Shown: positions 51,430 to 58,499 of the stretch, in pieces
Position numbering within the stretch: the stretch's first letter is position 1
Layout: each line of letters starts with the position of its first letter
From: Actinoplanes italicus
GTDB taxonomy: Bacteria; Actinomycetota; Actinomycetes; Mycobacteriales; Micromonosporaceae
DNA length: 64,000 nt
Direction: 5' to 3'
Assembly: GCF_003001815.1 (NCBI RefSeq)
Contig: NZ_PVMZ01000001.1
Location: 248,001 to 312,000 of the forward strand
Program-made: the position numbers and the translations under genes
The notes under the pieces: generated by a model
Databases searched by the model: none
What the model saw: the letters and a program-made list of their open reading frames with translations, nothing else
Told to the model about the DNA's origin: nothing

Positions 51430-51541
51430 TTGGGTCTACCGACGAACACCTGGACGGTCCCTTTTGAAAAATGTAACCGCCCAGGTGGAAGCTCTGCGAG
51501 CTCCGTACCGGAGCCGGACGAGCCCGGCCCCGCCTACGCAA

Positions 51542-51832
51542 CTAGCAGGTCTGGCCGTGCGGGCATCCCGGCAGGCACGGATCGGCGAAGTGCTCGCCGC
51601 AGTGACGGCAGGTGTCGCGGATGGTGATGCAGCCGTAGGCGCGGGCGCACGGCGGCTCGACCACCGCGGCGCTCACGATCTCCTTGTGCCCGCTGTAGAA
51701 CCAGCGGATCTCCAGCTCCTTGCCGTCCGCGCTCGGGTCGAAGGCGAGAACTTCGGCCGACGCCGGGCCGCCCTCAGCGCGGGGCCTGCGAATCAGGACA
51801 GTGGCGCCAGCGTCGAACGTCGGGTTTCTCAT
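51542..51832 (-). CDS. Small zinc protein, first gene after P4
   Basis: 96 residues from ATG 51832 (AGGAG upstream). The N-terminal part is an SH3-like beta domain (DAGATVLIRRPRAEGGPASAEVLAFDPSADGKELEIRWFYSGHKEIV). The C-terminal zinc ribbon has Cys/His in CARAYGCITIRDTCRHCGEHFADPCLPGCPHGQTC. Probably nucleic-acid binding. Followed by a 112-bp gap without a gene. Confidence 0.6.
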   Translation of the reverse strand: MRNPTFDAGATVLIRRPRAEGGPASAEVLAFDPSADGKELEIRWFYSGHKEIVSAAVVEPPCARAYGCITIRDTCRHCGEHFADPCLPGCPHGQTC

Positions 51833-51860
51833 GACACTCCTACTGCTTAAATAGACTTAA

Positions 51861-51914
51861 TGTATACATTTATTATACGTTACGAGCGGCCGCCTGTACA
51901 TATTTTATATACAG
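51861..51914 (-). promoter_or_regulatory. Early promoter P4 in the accessory cassette
   Basis: Minus strand: AT-rich element CTGTATATAAAATATGTACA whose last six bases are the -35 TGTACA (51900-51895), 17-bp spacer, consensus -10 TATAAT (51877-51872), three bases, palindrome TGTATACA (51868-51861). Confidence 0.8.
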
Positions 51915-51936
51915 GTGGCCGCGGTGCGGCCGCACG

Positions 51937-52989
51937 TCAGAACAGCCGACCCTGGCTGTAGGCGGCCTCGGCATCGAAGGTGTGTGACGCCGGCGGGGGC
52001 GGCGGCTTCGGCATTCGCGCCTCGGCATCCGCCAGGTGCCGCATCAACGGACTCTTCGGCAACGGCAACCCGAGCAATTCCCGGACCAGCGCGAACTTGC
52101 GGGCCATCTCCCACAGCCCGGTCACCTCGTCGATCGCCGCCTGCCGCGACTTCAGGGCCTCGTCCATCCAGTCGAGAAGCAGCCCGTCACCGCAGCCGAC
52201 GATGACCCGTGGACCCATCCCCCACAGGTGCATGTTCACGGCACAGCAGGCGGCCGCCGCCCAGTCGATGTCGTTGGCCCACCACTCGCTCACGGCCGGG
52301 TCGACGCCGCGCCGGCGCATCGACCGGGCGGCGCCGAGCAGCATGGTCCCCGTGCCGGCGCACGGGTCGAGGATCCGGCTGCCTGGCTTGGCGTCGGGCG
52401 CGAGCATGGCCTCGCTGAGGGTGGCTGCCTCTTCGGCGCCTTCCGTGTCGCCGAGGTCGCCAACCCGGGACATTTCCCCGATCATGTCGGTGACGTCGAC
52501 CGGCGTGAGGAACTGGCCGAGCCCGTTCCGTGCACTCTTGGACCGCAGGATCTGCAGGAGCATGCCCAGCAAATCGGCATCGTGTCGTCGCCACTCGACG
52601 CCAGTGAGCTCCAGCAACCCTTTGCGCAGGGCAGCATGCCCGACCGCTTGCGCGGCCTTCAGCCGGTGCTCGTCGCGATCGTCTTCGAGCCACTTCCACA
52701 GCGGCTTAACCCTGGGCAGTAGGTCCGGCCGCAGGATCGCGAAGCGGCTCCACAGCTCCAGGAGCAGCGCTGCGAAGCCGTCGGGGTCGAGGTTCATCGC
52801 GAGCTCAGCGGGGTCCGGGCCGTCCGGGTCGGCGCGGCCAACGAGGGCCAAGCCGGCCACCACACCGAGCGGCACCTCGATCCGGCTTCCGCCGAAGTTG
52901 TTGTGCCAGGCCTCGTCGACCGCTTCGCCAATGACCCGGGCGTGTTCTCTCGTGTTGCTCGGGATGGCCAGGCGCGTCTTTGTCGCCAC
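51937..52989 (-). CDS. SAM-binding methyltransferase-like protein lacking motif IV
   Basis: 350 residues from GTG 52989 (AGGAGG nine bases upstream). The helical N-terminus and GQFLTPVDVTDMIGEMSRV resemble HsdM-type N6-adenine methyltransferases. Motif I is present (GSRILDPCAGTGTMLLGAARSM), followed by WWANDIDWAAAACCAVNMHLWGMGPRVIVGCGDGLL. The catalytic NPPF/Y or DPPY motif expected soon after is absent; the protein instead continues as a helix and ends in a Pro-rich tail. It may bind AdoMet without methylating, or act with a partner. Second gene of the P5 unit. Confidence 0.75.
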   Translation of the reverse strand: MATKTRLAIPSNTREHARVIGEAVDEAWHNNFGGSRIEVPLGVVAGLALVGRADPDGPDPAELAMNLDPDGFAALLLELWSRFAILRPDLLPRVKPLWKWLEDDRDEHRLKAAQAVGHAALRKGLLELTGVEWRRHDADLLGMLLQILRSKSARNGLGQFLTPVDVTDMIGEMSRVGDLGDTEGAEEAATLSEAMLAPDAKPGSRILDPCAGTGTMLLGAARSMRRRGVDPAVSEWWANDIDWAAAACCAVNMHLWGMGPRVIVGCGDGLLLDWMDEALKSRQAAIDEVTGLWEMARKFALVRELLGLPLPKSPLMRHLADAEARMPKPPPPPASHTFDAEAAYSQGRLF

Positions 52990-53061
52990 AGGGCGACACC
53001 TCCTTCAGGAATGGCGGCGCCCCCGCCGCCTGGCAGGCGACGGGGGCGCGGGAGGGACGCG

Positions 53062-53593
53062 TCAAGCCGTGGTGGGCGCGTCTCGGACGGGCAGGGGCTC
53101 CAGCTCGACGGCGGCGGCATCACCGGTGAGGGCGGCGACCGCCGGGTCCGGCTCGATCGACGGCGACCGGCCGAGCGACTGCCGGGACCGGTGCAGCGCC
53201 CAGTCGAGGCCGCATTCGCAGCGGCACGGCTGCTGCATGTGCTGTCGGAGGCAGGTGCCGTGGTCGCCGGCCGCGCATCGCACGCACGAGCCGTAGCGAC
53301 TGAACAGGTCGGCGATCCGCTCGGCGATGCGCGGATGGACCTCCCACAGTCCTGCTGTCTCGTCGGCCAGCACGATCTGGTCGTTGATGGACAGCAGCAT
53401 CACCGTCGGCACCACGAAGTTGTTGCCGCCGACCACGACGAAGCCGAGGCGGATGCCGACCATCTCCAGCGTGATGCGCTCCAGCTGGTCGTCGACGCCG
53501 ACGACCTCGCCGTAACTCGCCATGGAGTCGACGAGCGTGGCCATCCGGACTCGATGCTCGCTGGTCACGACCAGGGTGGCCGACCTTTCCATG
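53062..53593 (-). CDS. Accessory-cassette zinc-cluster protein
   Basis: 177 residues from ATG 53593, directly after the start-associated motif; ATG 53625 is possible. An alpha-beta N-terminal part (MATLVDSMASYGEVVGVDDQLERITLEMVGIRLGFVVVGG, VVPTVMLLSINDQIVLADE) precedes a Cys/His cluster, GSCVRCAAGDHGTCLRQHMQQPCRCECGLDWALH, and an acidic tail. Unknown function; probably nucleic-acid or protein binding. First gene after P5. Confidence 0.6.
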
Positions 53594-53596
53594 TTC

Positions 53597-53607
53597 TCCA
53601 CGTGAAC
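53597..53607 (-). promoter_or_regulatory. Start-associated motif GTTCACGTGGA
   Basis: Exact copy, four bases before ATG 53593 and 29 bases after the P5 palindrome. Confidence 0.6.
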
Positions 53608-53635
53608 CTCCTGCATCCAGTTCACAGCGCCTTGC

Positions 53636-53689
53636 TGTATACATTTATTCTACGTGGAGATCGGCCGAGCGTACATATTTTGTATACAG
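53636..53689 (-). promoter_or_regulatory. Early promoter P5 in the accessory cassette
   Basis: Minus strand: AT-rich element CTGTATACAAAATATGTACG containing -35 TGTACG (53675-53670), 17-bp spacer, -10 TAGAAT (53652-53647), three bases, palindrome TGTATACA (53643-53636). Same layout as P4 to the base. Confidence 0.8.
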
Positions 53690-53786
53690 CACGAGGCCGT
53701 GTAACAGGCCACACAACGCACTGCGCCGCCCCACCGGCTGGGAAGGAGACCGGCGAGACGGCGCAGCTGATCCGACGCCAGACGCG

Positions 53787-54101
53787 CTACGAGCCGCCGC
53801 CCGCCCGCGCCCGCGACGCCTTCGCCGGGCGCCTACTTCCGCCTCCAACGTCCGCATCGGACCCACCGGCCTCCGCCTCGGCCGGAGCCTCACCGGGCCG
53901 CACCACCGCACGCCCCTCCACCTGCTCACCGGTGCCGAGCACCGCATCAGCCAGGTCATCCGGAACCTCGTACGCGATACCGAGCGCCCCCTGCGTCACC
54001 GTGGCCACCTCGCCATGCCGCTCCGGTCCCGCTGCATCGAGCAGCGCCCGCGCCAACGTCCGCGCATCGTCACGGTCTGCCGGAAAGATCGTCGCCACCA
54101 T
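53787..54101 (-). CDS. Small phage protein downstream of capsid genes
   Basis: 104 residues: MVATIFPADRDDARTLARALLDAAGPERHGEVATVTQGALGIAYEVPDDLADAV, then a Gly/Ala/Pro-rich tail. Typical of short head-region proteins in actinophages; exact role unknown. Last gene before the accessory cassette; an imperfect hairpin (53721-53766) follows. Confidence 0.55.
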   Translation of the reverse strand: MVATIFPADRDDARTLARALLDAAGPERHGEVATVTQGALGIAYEVPDDLADAVLGTGEQVEGRAVVRPGEAPAEAEAGGSDADVGGGSRRPAKASRARAGGGS

Positions 54102-54122
54102 CTCTTGCCTCCTCCAGCCGGC

Positions 54123-54935
54123 CTACGCCGACAGCTGTACCTGCACGGCGGCGGCACCGCCGCTCCACCCGACTGTGTAGAAACGCTCCACGATCGCGAA
54201 CACGCTGTTTGTGGTCCGGTCGTGCGCCTGCTCCAGGCGCGGGCCGACGATCGCGGACCGCCGCACCATCACCGGCCCGGTCGCGTACAACCAAGCCGTA
54301 CCGGCCGCCGGGGCGGCACCGGTCGGTCCCACCCCGGTCGTATGCGCGAAAATCACCGGGTCGCCGAGCGGGGCAATCAGCCGGGCCGAGTCCGGCCGTA
54401 CCAACGATCGCTCCGTCAGAACTCCGGCCATATGCCGGGGAGCCCAGATCACGCCGAGCACGCCGGTCTTGTCGGAGATCCATTCCTCCAGCAGTCCGAT
54501 GCCGTGCGCGAGTGGCACCGCTGCCCCACCGAGGACCTGCGTCGCCGCGTCTGCCAGCCGCGGACGGTTACCGGCGGCGCCGGTCCAGGCGTACTGCTCC
54601 AACGACTGCTGCTCAACCAGCCCGAGTCGGGCCCGGGCCCGCTCCACATGATCGTCGCGGCCCACCAGGTCCGCTTGGATGCCCGTATAAAGCCGCACCA
54701 CCGGACCGGCCTGCGCCACCGCCACACCTTCGGGCAGCGTCTTCGCCGGCCGAGCCGGATCAGACGCCGCAGTGGTCGTCGCCGACGCGGGCGCGTCGAC
54801 CAGGTTCGGCTCCCACAGCACGCCGGCGTTGAACTCCCGCTGGTCCGCCGGATCGACCAACGCGGCGGCCGAAAACAAGCCGTGCCGGTACGGAGTCGTC
54901 GCCGGCGCCGGCACAGTGACGAAGGGCTGAGTCAC
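54123..54935 (-). CDS. Head structural protein following the capsid gene
   Basis: 270 residues. PFVTVPAPATTPYRHGLFSAAALVDPADQREFNAGVLWEPNLVD and a beta-rich C-terminal half (GTAWLYATGPVMVRRSAIVGPRLEQAHDRTTNSVFAIVERFYTVGW). The linkage to the capsid gene and the TVGWSGG/capsid-like end suggest a minor capsid or decoration protein. No family named with confidence. Confidence 0.6.
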   Translation of the reverse strand: MTQPFVTVPAPATTPYRHGLFSAAALVDPADQREFNAGVLWEPNLVDAPASATTTAASDPARPAKTLPEGVAVAQAGPVVRLYTGIQADLVGRDDHVERARARLGLVEQQSLEQYAWTGAAGNRPRLADAATQVLGGAAVPLAHGIGLLEEWISDKTGVLGVIWAPRHMAGVLTERSLVRPDSARLIAPLGDPVIFAHTTGVGPTGAAPAAGTAWLYATGPVMVRRSAIVGPRLEQAHDRTTNSVFAIVERFYTVGWSGGAAAVQVQLSA

Positions 54936-54996
54936 CCGTCACCTCCTCCAAGGCCGGAGGCCGCGCCAGTCACCGGCGCGACCTCACACGGGTGGA

Positions 54997-56688
54997 TCAG
55001 GCCGCCGCCGCGCAGTCGAACGTCACCGTGGAACCGGTGACGCCCGTCGGGCACAGCGGGATCGACAGCTTGTAGCTGGCGTAGCAGCGCTTCACCAGCA
55101 GACTCGCCTGCTCCGAGAACACGGCGATGTACTCGTTGTCCCGCAGCCGGGTGCTGTCGTAGACGGCAGACAAGTCGATGATCGGCTTCTCGCCCTTGAC
55201 CCAGGTGCCCGGCGCGTACAGGAGCACGTCCACGGTCGCCGGCCACTGACCGACAGGGGTGGCACCGCCGAACCCGGCCCCGGCCTGGCTGGTGTAGCCG
55301 TCCTGCCAGTCGTACACCCACTGGACCCGCAGGCCGCGGCGGCTGAACCAGGCGTTGATCTGCTCGTCGGTGATGTCGAAGTAGTTCACCCCGGCACGGC
55401 GGGACATGTCCGCGCGGATCCAGTCGAGCAGCCACAGCGGCGCCGGCATCTCCAGGATGCCCTTGCGGCGCATCCGGTACCGGTACCGATAGTCCGCAGC
55501 CGCGAGGCTGATCCCGCCGAGCACGCCGGAAGTAGTCCGGTCGCCGTCGATGTCGGAGCCCAGGGTCAGCGTGAACGCGGTCGTGTTCGCCGGAGCCGTC
55601 GCCATCTTCGCCAGGTAGCGAGCGTTCATCTTGTGCTCATGGGCAGCCATCGCCCGCCGGACCACGTCCCGGGTGAGCTCCGGCCACACCGCGTTCTGCA
55701 CGATGTCGTGCTCGATCTGCACCCCATCGACCTCGAGGCGGGTCTCCGCGAACGACGGCACCGGCACCCGGTACGACGGCTTGTCCGTCCCGGCCAGGCT
55801 GTCGGCCTCTGTCTGCACGAACCCCACCGCCGAGTACAGATCACGGAAGTCCAGGTTGTTCGGGTACTTCACGCCACCGGCACGCGGCACCGAGATCGCG
55901 GGCAGGTCGACCAGGCCCTCGTTCGTTTCCAGGCCCTCACACAGCTCCCAGATCGTTTCGCTCGGTGCGCCCCACCCACCAGCAGCGACAAGGTTGCCGC
56001 CGTTGAGCCGCTGCTCGCTGGCCGCCTTCTCCACCACGTCGAAGTCGTTGAGGCCCGCGCCGGCCACCAGCGACTCGCTCTGGGGCAGCTCGACCCGGAC
56101 GACGGTCTGCTTGATCCGGGTTTGCACGGCGGACCCGAACGACGGGAATCCCGCGAACTTGTCGTCGAACGCGGAAGCGATCTCGTCGACGCTGCTGAAC
56201 CGGTGCCCGTGGGGAACGTTCGGGACGTCCGCTGCGGCCCGGAAGACTGCGTGCCGGCCGGCGCCGGCCACCTTCGGCTTCGGCTGCCGCCGGGCCGCCC
56301 GGCGGGCGAGCGACGCCACCACCGCGGGAGCAGGCTCGACCGGCTCGGCCTCGGGCTGCACCTCGCCCGGGTCAGCGGCATCGCCGTCCGGATCTCCGGC
56401 AGACTCGAGCACCTCATCGTTCTCGGGCTGCTCGTCGTCTGCGCCGTGAACCGCGGCGGCCAGGCCATCGAGTTCGGCGACGACCTGCGCGGCCGCGTGC
56501 TCGATCCGACCTCGCTCGGCGCGGACCTCCTGCACGAACGTGGCGAGACCACGCAGCCGGACCAGGCCCTCACTGCTCAGTTCAGGGTCATCGCGCAGCG
56601 AGTCGAACGCCTCCACGGCGTCCTGCTCCAACTGCGTCAGGGTCTCCAGGTCGAGGCCGTCAAGGCTCTCCAGGATCTCGAATGCCAC
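54997..56688 (-). CDS. Major capsid protein with N-terminal helical (delta/scaffold) region
   Basis: 563 residues. Residues ~1-130 are helical and acidic (LESLDGLDLETLTQLEQDAVEAFDSLRDD), a scaffold-like delta domain, followed by an Ala/Pro/Glu linker. The HK97-type core begins near ~230: LVAAGGWGAPSETIWELCEGLETNEGLVDLPAISVPRAGGVKYP, then VEIEHDIVQNAVWPELTRDVVRRAMAAHEHKMNARYL, and the end LRDNEYIAVFSEQASLLVKRCYASYKLSIPLCPTG. Maturation presumably uses the protease domain of the 58500 gene. It has late element A upstream. Confidence 0.85.
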   Translation of the reverse strand: MAFEILESLDGLDLETLTQLEQDAVEAFDSLRDDPELSSEGLVRLRGLATFVQEVRAERGRIEHAAAQVVAELDGLAAAVHGADDEQPENDEVLESAGDPDGDAADPGEVQPEAEPVEPAPAVVASLARRAARRQPKPKVAGAGRHAVFRAAADVPNVPHGHRFSSVDEIASAFDDKFAGFPSFGSAVQTRIKQTVVRVELPQSESLVAGAGLNDFDVVEKAASEQRLNGGNLVAAGGWGAPSETIWELCEGLETNEGLVDLPAISVPRAGGVKYPNNLDFRDLYSAVGFVQTEADSLAGTDKPSYRVPVPSFAETRLEVDGVQIEHDIVQNAVWPELTRDVVRRAMAAHEHKMNARYLAKMATAPANTTAFTLTLGSDIDGDRTTSGVLGGISLAAADYRYRYRMRRKGILEMPAPLWLLDWIRADMSRRAGVNYFDITDEQINAWFSRRGLRVQWVYDWQDGYTSQAGAGFGGATPVGQWPATVDVLLYAPGTWVKGEKPIIDLSAVYDSTRLRDNEYIAVFSEQASLLVKRCYASYKLSIPLCPTGVTGSTVTFDCAAAA

Positions 56689-56723
56689 CGGTGGCTCCTC
56701 AGCACGGAAGGGATCTCTCCCGA

Positions 56724-56766
56724 CCGGCCCGCAGCCAGCATCGGCGTAACAGGCCCAGAGTAACCC
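56724..56766 (-). promoter_or_regulatory. Late-promoter-like element A (capsid unit)
   Basis: Minus strand GGGTTACTCTGGGCCTGTTA then CGCCGATGCTGGCTGCGGGC. Matches element B before the tail tube gene. Candidate -10 TACTCT; capsid start about 60 bases downstream. Confidence 0.5.
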
Positions 56767-56908
56767 AGACCCGCGCGCGCATGATCCCGGCGACCAGTGA
56801 CCGGTGATTCACACCAGGCCGCCCGCACGGCCCGATTGGCACCTTTTGCTCCGCTTGGTTCCAGTGCCGTCCCAAAATCCCTGTACTTTTCTCGGGGCGC
56901 CCTGATTG

Positions 56909-56930
56909 CACCCCCGACATCTCGGGGGTG
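56909..56930 (+). promoter_or_regulatory. Hairpin in the divergent head-region intergenic space
   Basis: CACCCCCGA pairs exactly with TCGGGGGTG across CATC. It lies in the 400-bp space between the capsid gene and the plus-strand 57087 gene. The remainder of 56767-57086 has no gene. Confidence 0.5.
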
Positions 56931-57086
56931 CGCCGTCCGGCCTCTTCTGGGTTTTGGCGTCACATGGATGTCTCACGTTGTCTCGCATCCAGCATCGCAT
57001 GGCTTCCCATAATGGCACCTGGGAGCGCATCAGTAGCCACTTCTGATCGCAGCAGTAGGCGACGGGGTGAGCTAGGGTTTCGACCC

Positions 57087-58013
57087 ATGAGCAACCCGTT
57101 CGAAGGCATCAAAGACGAAGATCCACTTGACGGTCCCGCCACCCGCACGCGATTCCTCGACAGCGCCAAGCGCGGCTTCGCCCCGCTGCGCAAGATTTTC
57201 ATCCAGCAGCCGGATACCGAGGAGAACCGGGCGTCGGTGCTGGCCAAGATGGTCACGGCTCGCCAGGAGAACGCGCTGGACGCGCTTCTGCTGCTCCACG
57301 CGCTTGAGCCCGTCCTCGACCGGGACAGGCCGCTGCCCCTCGCCACCTGGGCACGGATGCTGAGTTCCGAGGGGAACCGCTGGAGCACGCAAAACGTCGG
57401 CCGTGCCTTCGAGGCTCTGGAGAAGCGGAACTTGGTGGCCAGGGAAGCCAAAGGCCGCGGCCTTCTTGTTCTCCCCCGGCTGGAGGATGGGTCAGACAAG
57501 GAATGGACCCGGCCGGGTTCGGACAGCACCACCATCGGCAAGGGCTACCTGACCATTCCGTACACGTACTGGACTAGCGGGCTGGCGGACCGGCTCGCCA
57601 TGCCCGGCAAGGCCATGTTCCTGATCTTGCTCTCGGAAACGACGCAGAAGCCCAACTTCGCGATGGCCGTCGCCCGGGCCCAGTCCTGGTACGGCATCTC
57701 GGAGCGGACAGCCGAGCGGGGCTACGACGAGCTCCGGAAGCAGAAGGTCGACGACGGGATGCCGCTGCTGCTCGAGCACACCCAATGGGTCGCTGACCAC
57801 CGCTCTCCGACAGGAAAGCGCGAGGTTCGCCATCGGGCGCTTTCCGAGCCCTACAGCCAGGCTGCTCGTGCCGAACTCCAGCGAGCCACCGCAACCGCGG
57901 CACGCCGCGGGTCCAAAACTCAGTCCGACACTCCGCCGAAGCGGAAGCGGCTGAAAAGGAAGCTCACCGGCAACAAGGCCGGCGGGAAGAAAGCGGAGAC
58001 GGTCTCCGCGTGA
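57087..58013 (+). CDS. Two-domain winged-helix protein on the plus strand of the head region
   Basis: 308 residues from ATG 57087. It resembles Rep-like or MarR-like two-wing proteins: first unit QENALDALLLLHALEPVLDRDRPLPLATWARMLSSEGNRWSTQNVGRAFEALEKRNLVAREAKGRGLLVL, second unit KAMFLILLSETTQKPNFAMAVARAQSWYGISERTAERGYDELRKQKV. The C-terminal ~50 residues are strongly basic (KRKRLKRKLTGNKAGGKKA). It could be a replication initiator or the element's repressor. It runs opposite to the structural genes and has its own leader and terminator. Confidence 0.65.
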   Translation: MSNPFEGIKDEDPLDGPATRTRFLDSAKRGFAPLRKIFIQQPDTEENRASVLAKMVTARQENALDALLLLHALEPVLDRDRPLPLATWARMLSSEGNRWSTQNVGRAFEALEKRNLVAREAKGRGLLVLPRLEDGSDKEWTRPGSDSTTIGKGYLTIPYTYWTSGLADRLAMPGKAMFLILLSETTQKPNFAMAVARAQSWYGISERTAERGYDELRKQKVDDGMPLLLEHTQWVADHRSPTGKREVRHRALSEPYSQAARAELQRATATAARRGSKTQSDTPPKRKRLKRKLTGNKAGGKKAETVSA

Positions 58014-58030
58014 CAGAAAGGAGAGGCACC

Positions 58031-58231
58031 GTGTGTATTCGCGGGGGGCCGGAAGAGGAGCCTGCACCAGGTGACCACTGCATGTGGTCGGCGGTGCAGG
58101 CTGCCATCGCCGGCGGATGGTCGACAACCGTCCGCTTCATCGCGATCATGACGGTTCCAGCCGTCCCGATCGCCATGCTGGGAGCCGGGCCAGACACCCC
58201 GCTCACAGCTGTGATGCGTTTCTTCTTCTAG
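58031..58231 (+). CDS. Small membrane protein
   Basis: 66 residues from GTG 58031 (AAGGAGAGG upstream). One membrane segment (VRFIAIMTVPAVPIAMLGAG) after a Cys-containing N-terminus (CIRGGPEEEPAPGDHCMW). Eighteen bases after the winged-helix gene, so co-transcribed with it. Unknown function. Confidence 0.5.
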   Translation: MCIRGGPEEEPAPGDHCMWSAVQAAIAGGWSTTVRFIAIMTVPAVPIAMLGAGPDTPLTAVMRFFF

Positions 58232-58246
58232 CAACAGTACGACGGC

Positions 58247-58279
58247 GGATGCCGGCAGTCCAGACGACTGCCGGCATCC
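58247..58279 (+). terminator. Terminator after the plus-strand head-region unit
   Basis: Perfect 14-bp stem GGATGCCGGCAGTC with a 5-base loop. Confidence 0.85.
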
Positions 58280-58327
58280 AGCCGGGCACAGCAACGCCAC
58301 GAGCAGGCCATTCGTGCCCGCATTCAC

Positions 58328-58489
58328 CTACCGCTGCACGGGCCGGACAGTTCCTCCGCCCCCGGCGCGCGCGTTCGCCACGTCGGCGTCGGTCCTCGTG
58401 GCGTGCTCACTCGATGCGCGGCCGGAGCCGTCCTCGAACGAGAGCACGTACACCGTGGTCCTCCGCTTCTGCCCACAGCCGCAACCCAT
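58328..58489 (-). CDS. Small GCGCG-type phage protein
   Basis: 53 residues from ATG 58489 (GGAGGAAG upstream): MGCGCGQKRRTTVYVLSFED followed by a polar tail. Short proteins opening with alternating Gly and Cys are common near head genes of actinophages. Eleven bp after the MuF-protease gene. Confidence 0.6.
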   Translation of the reverse strand: MGCGCGQKRRTTVYVLSFEDGSGRASSEHATRTDADVANARAGGGGTVRPVQR

Positions 58490-58499
58490 GTGCTTCCTC

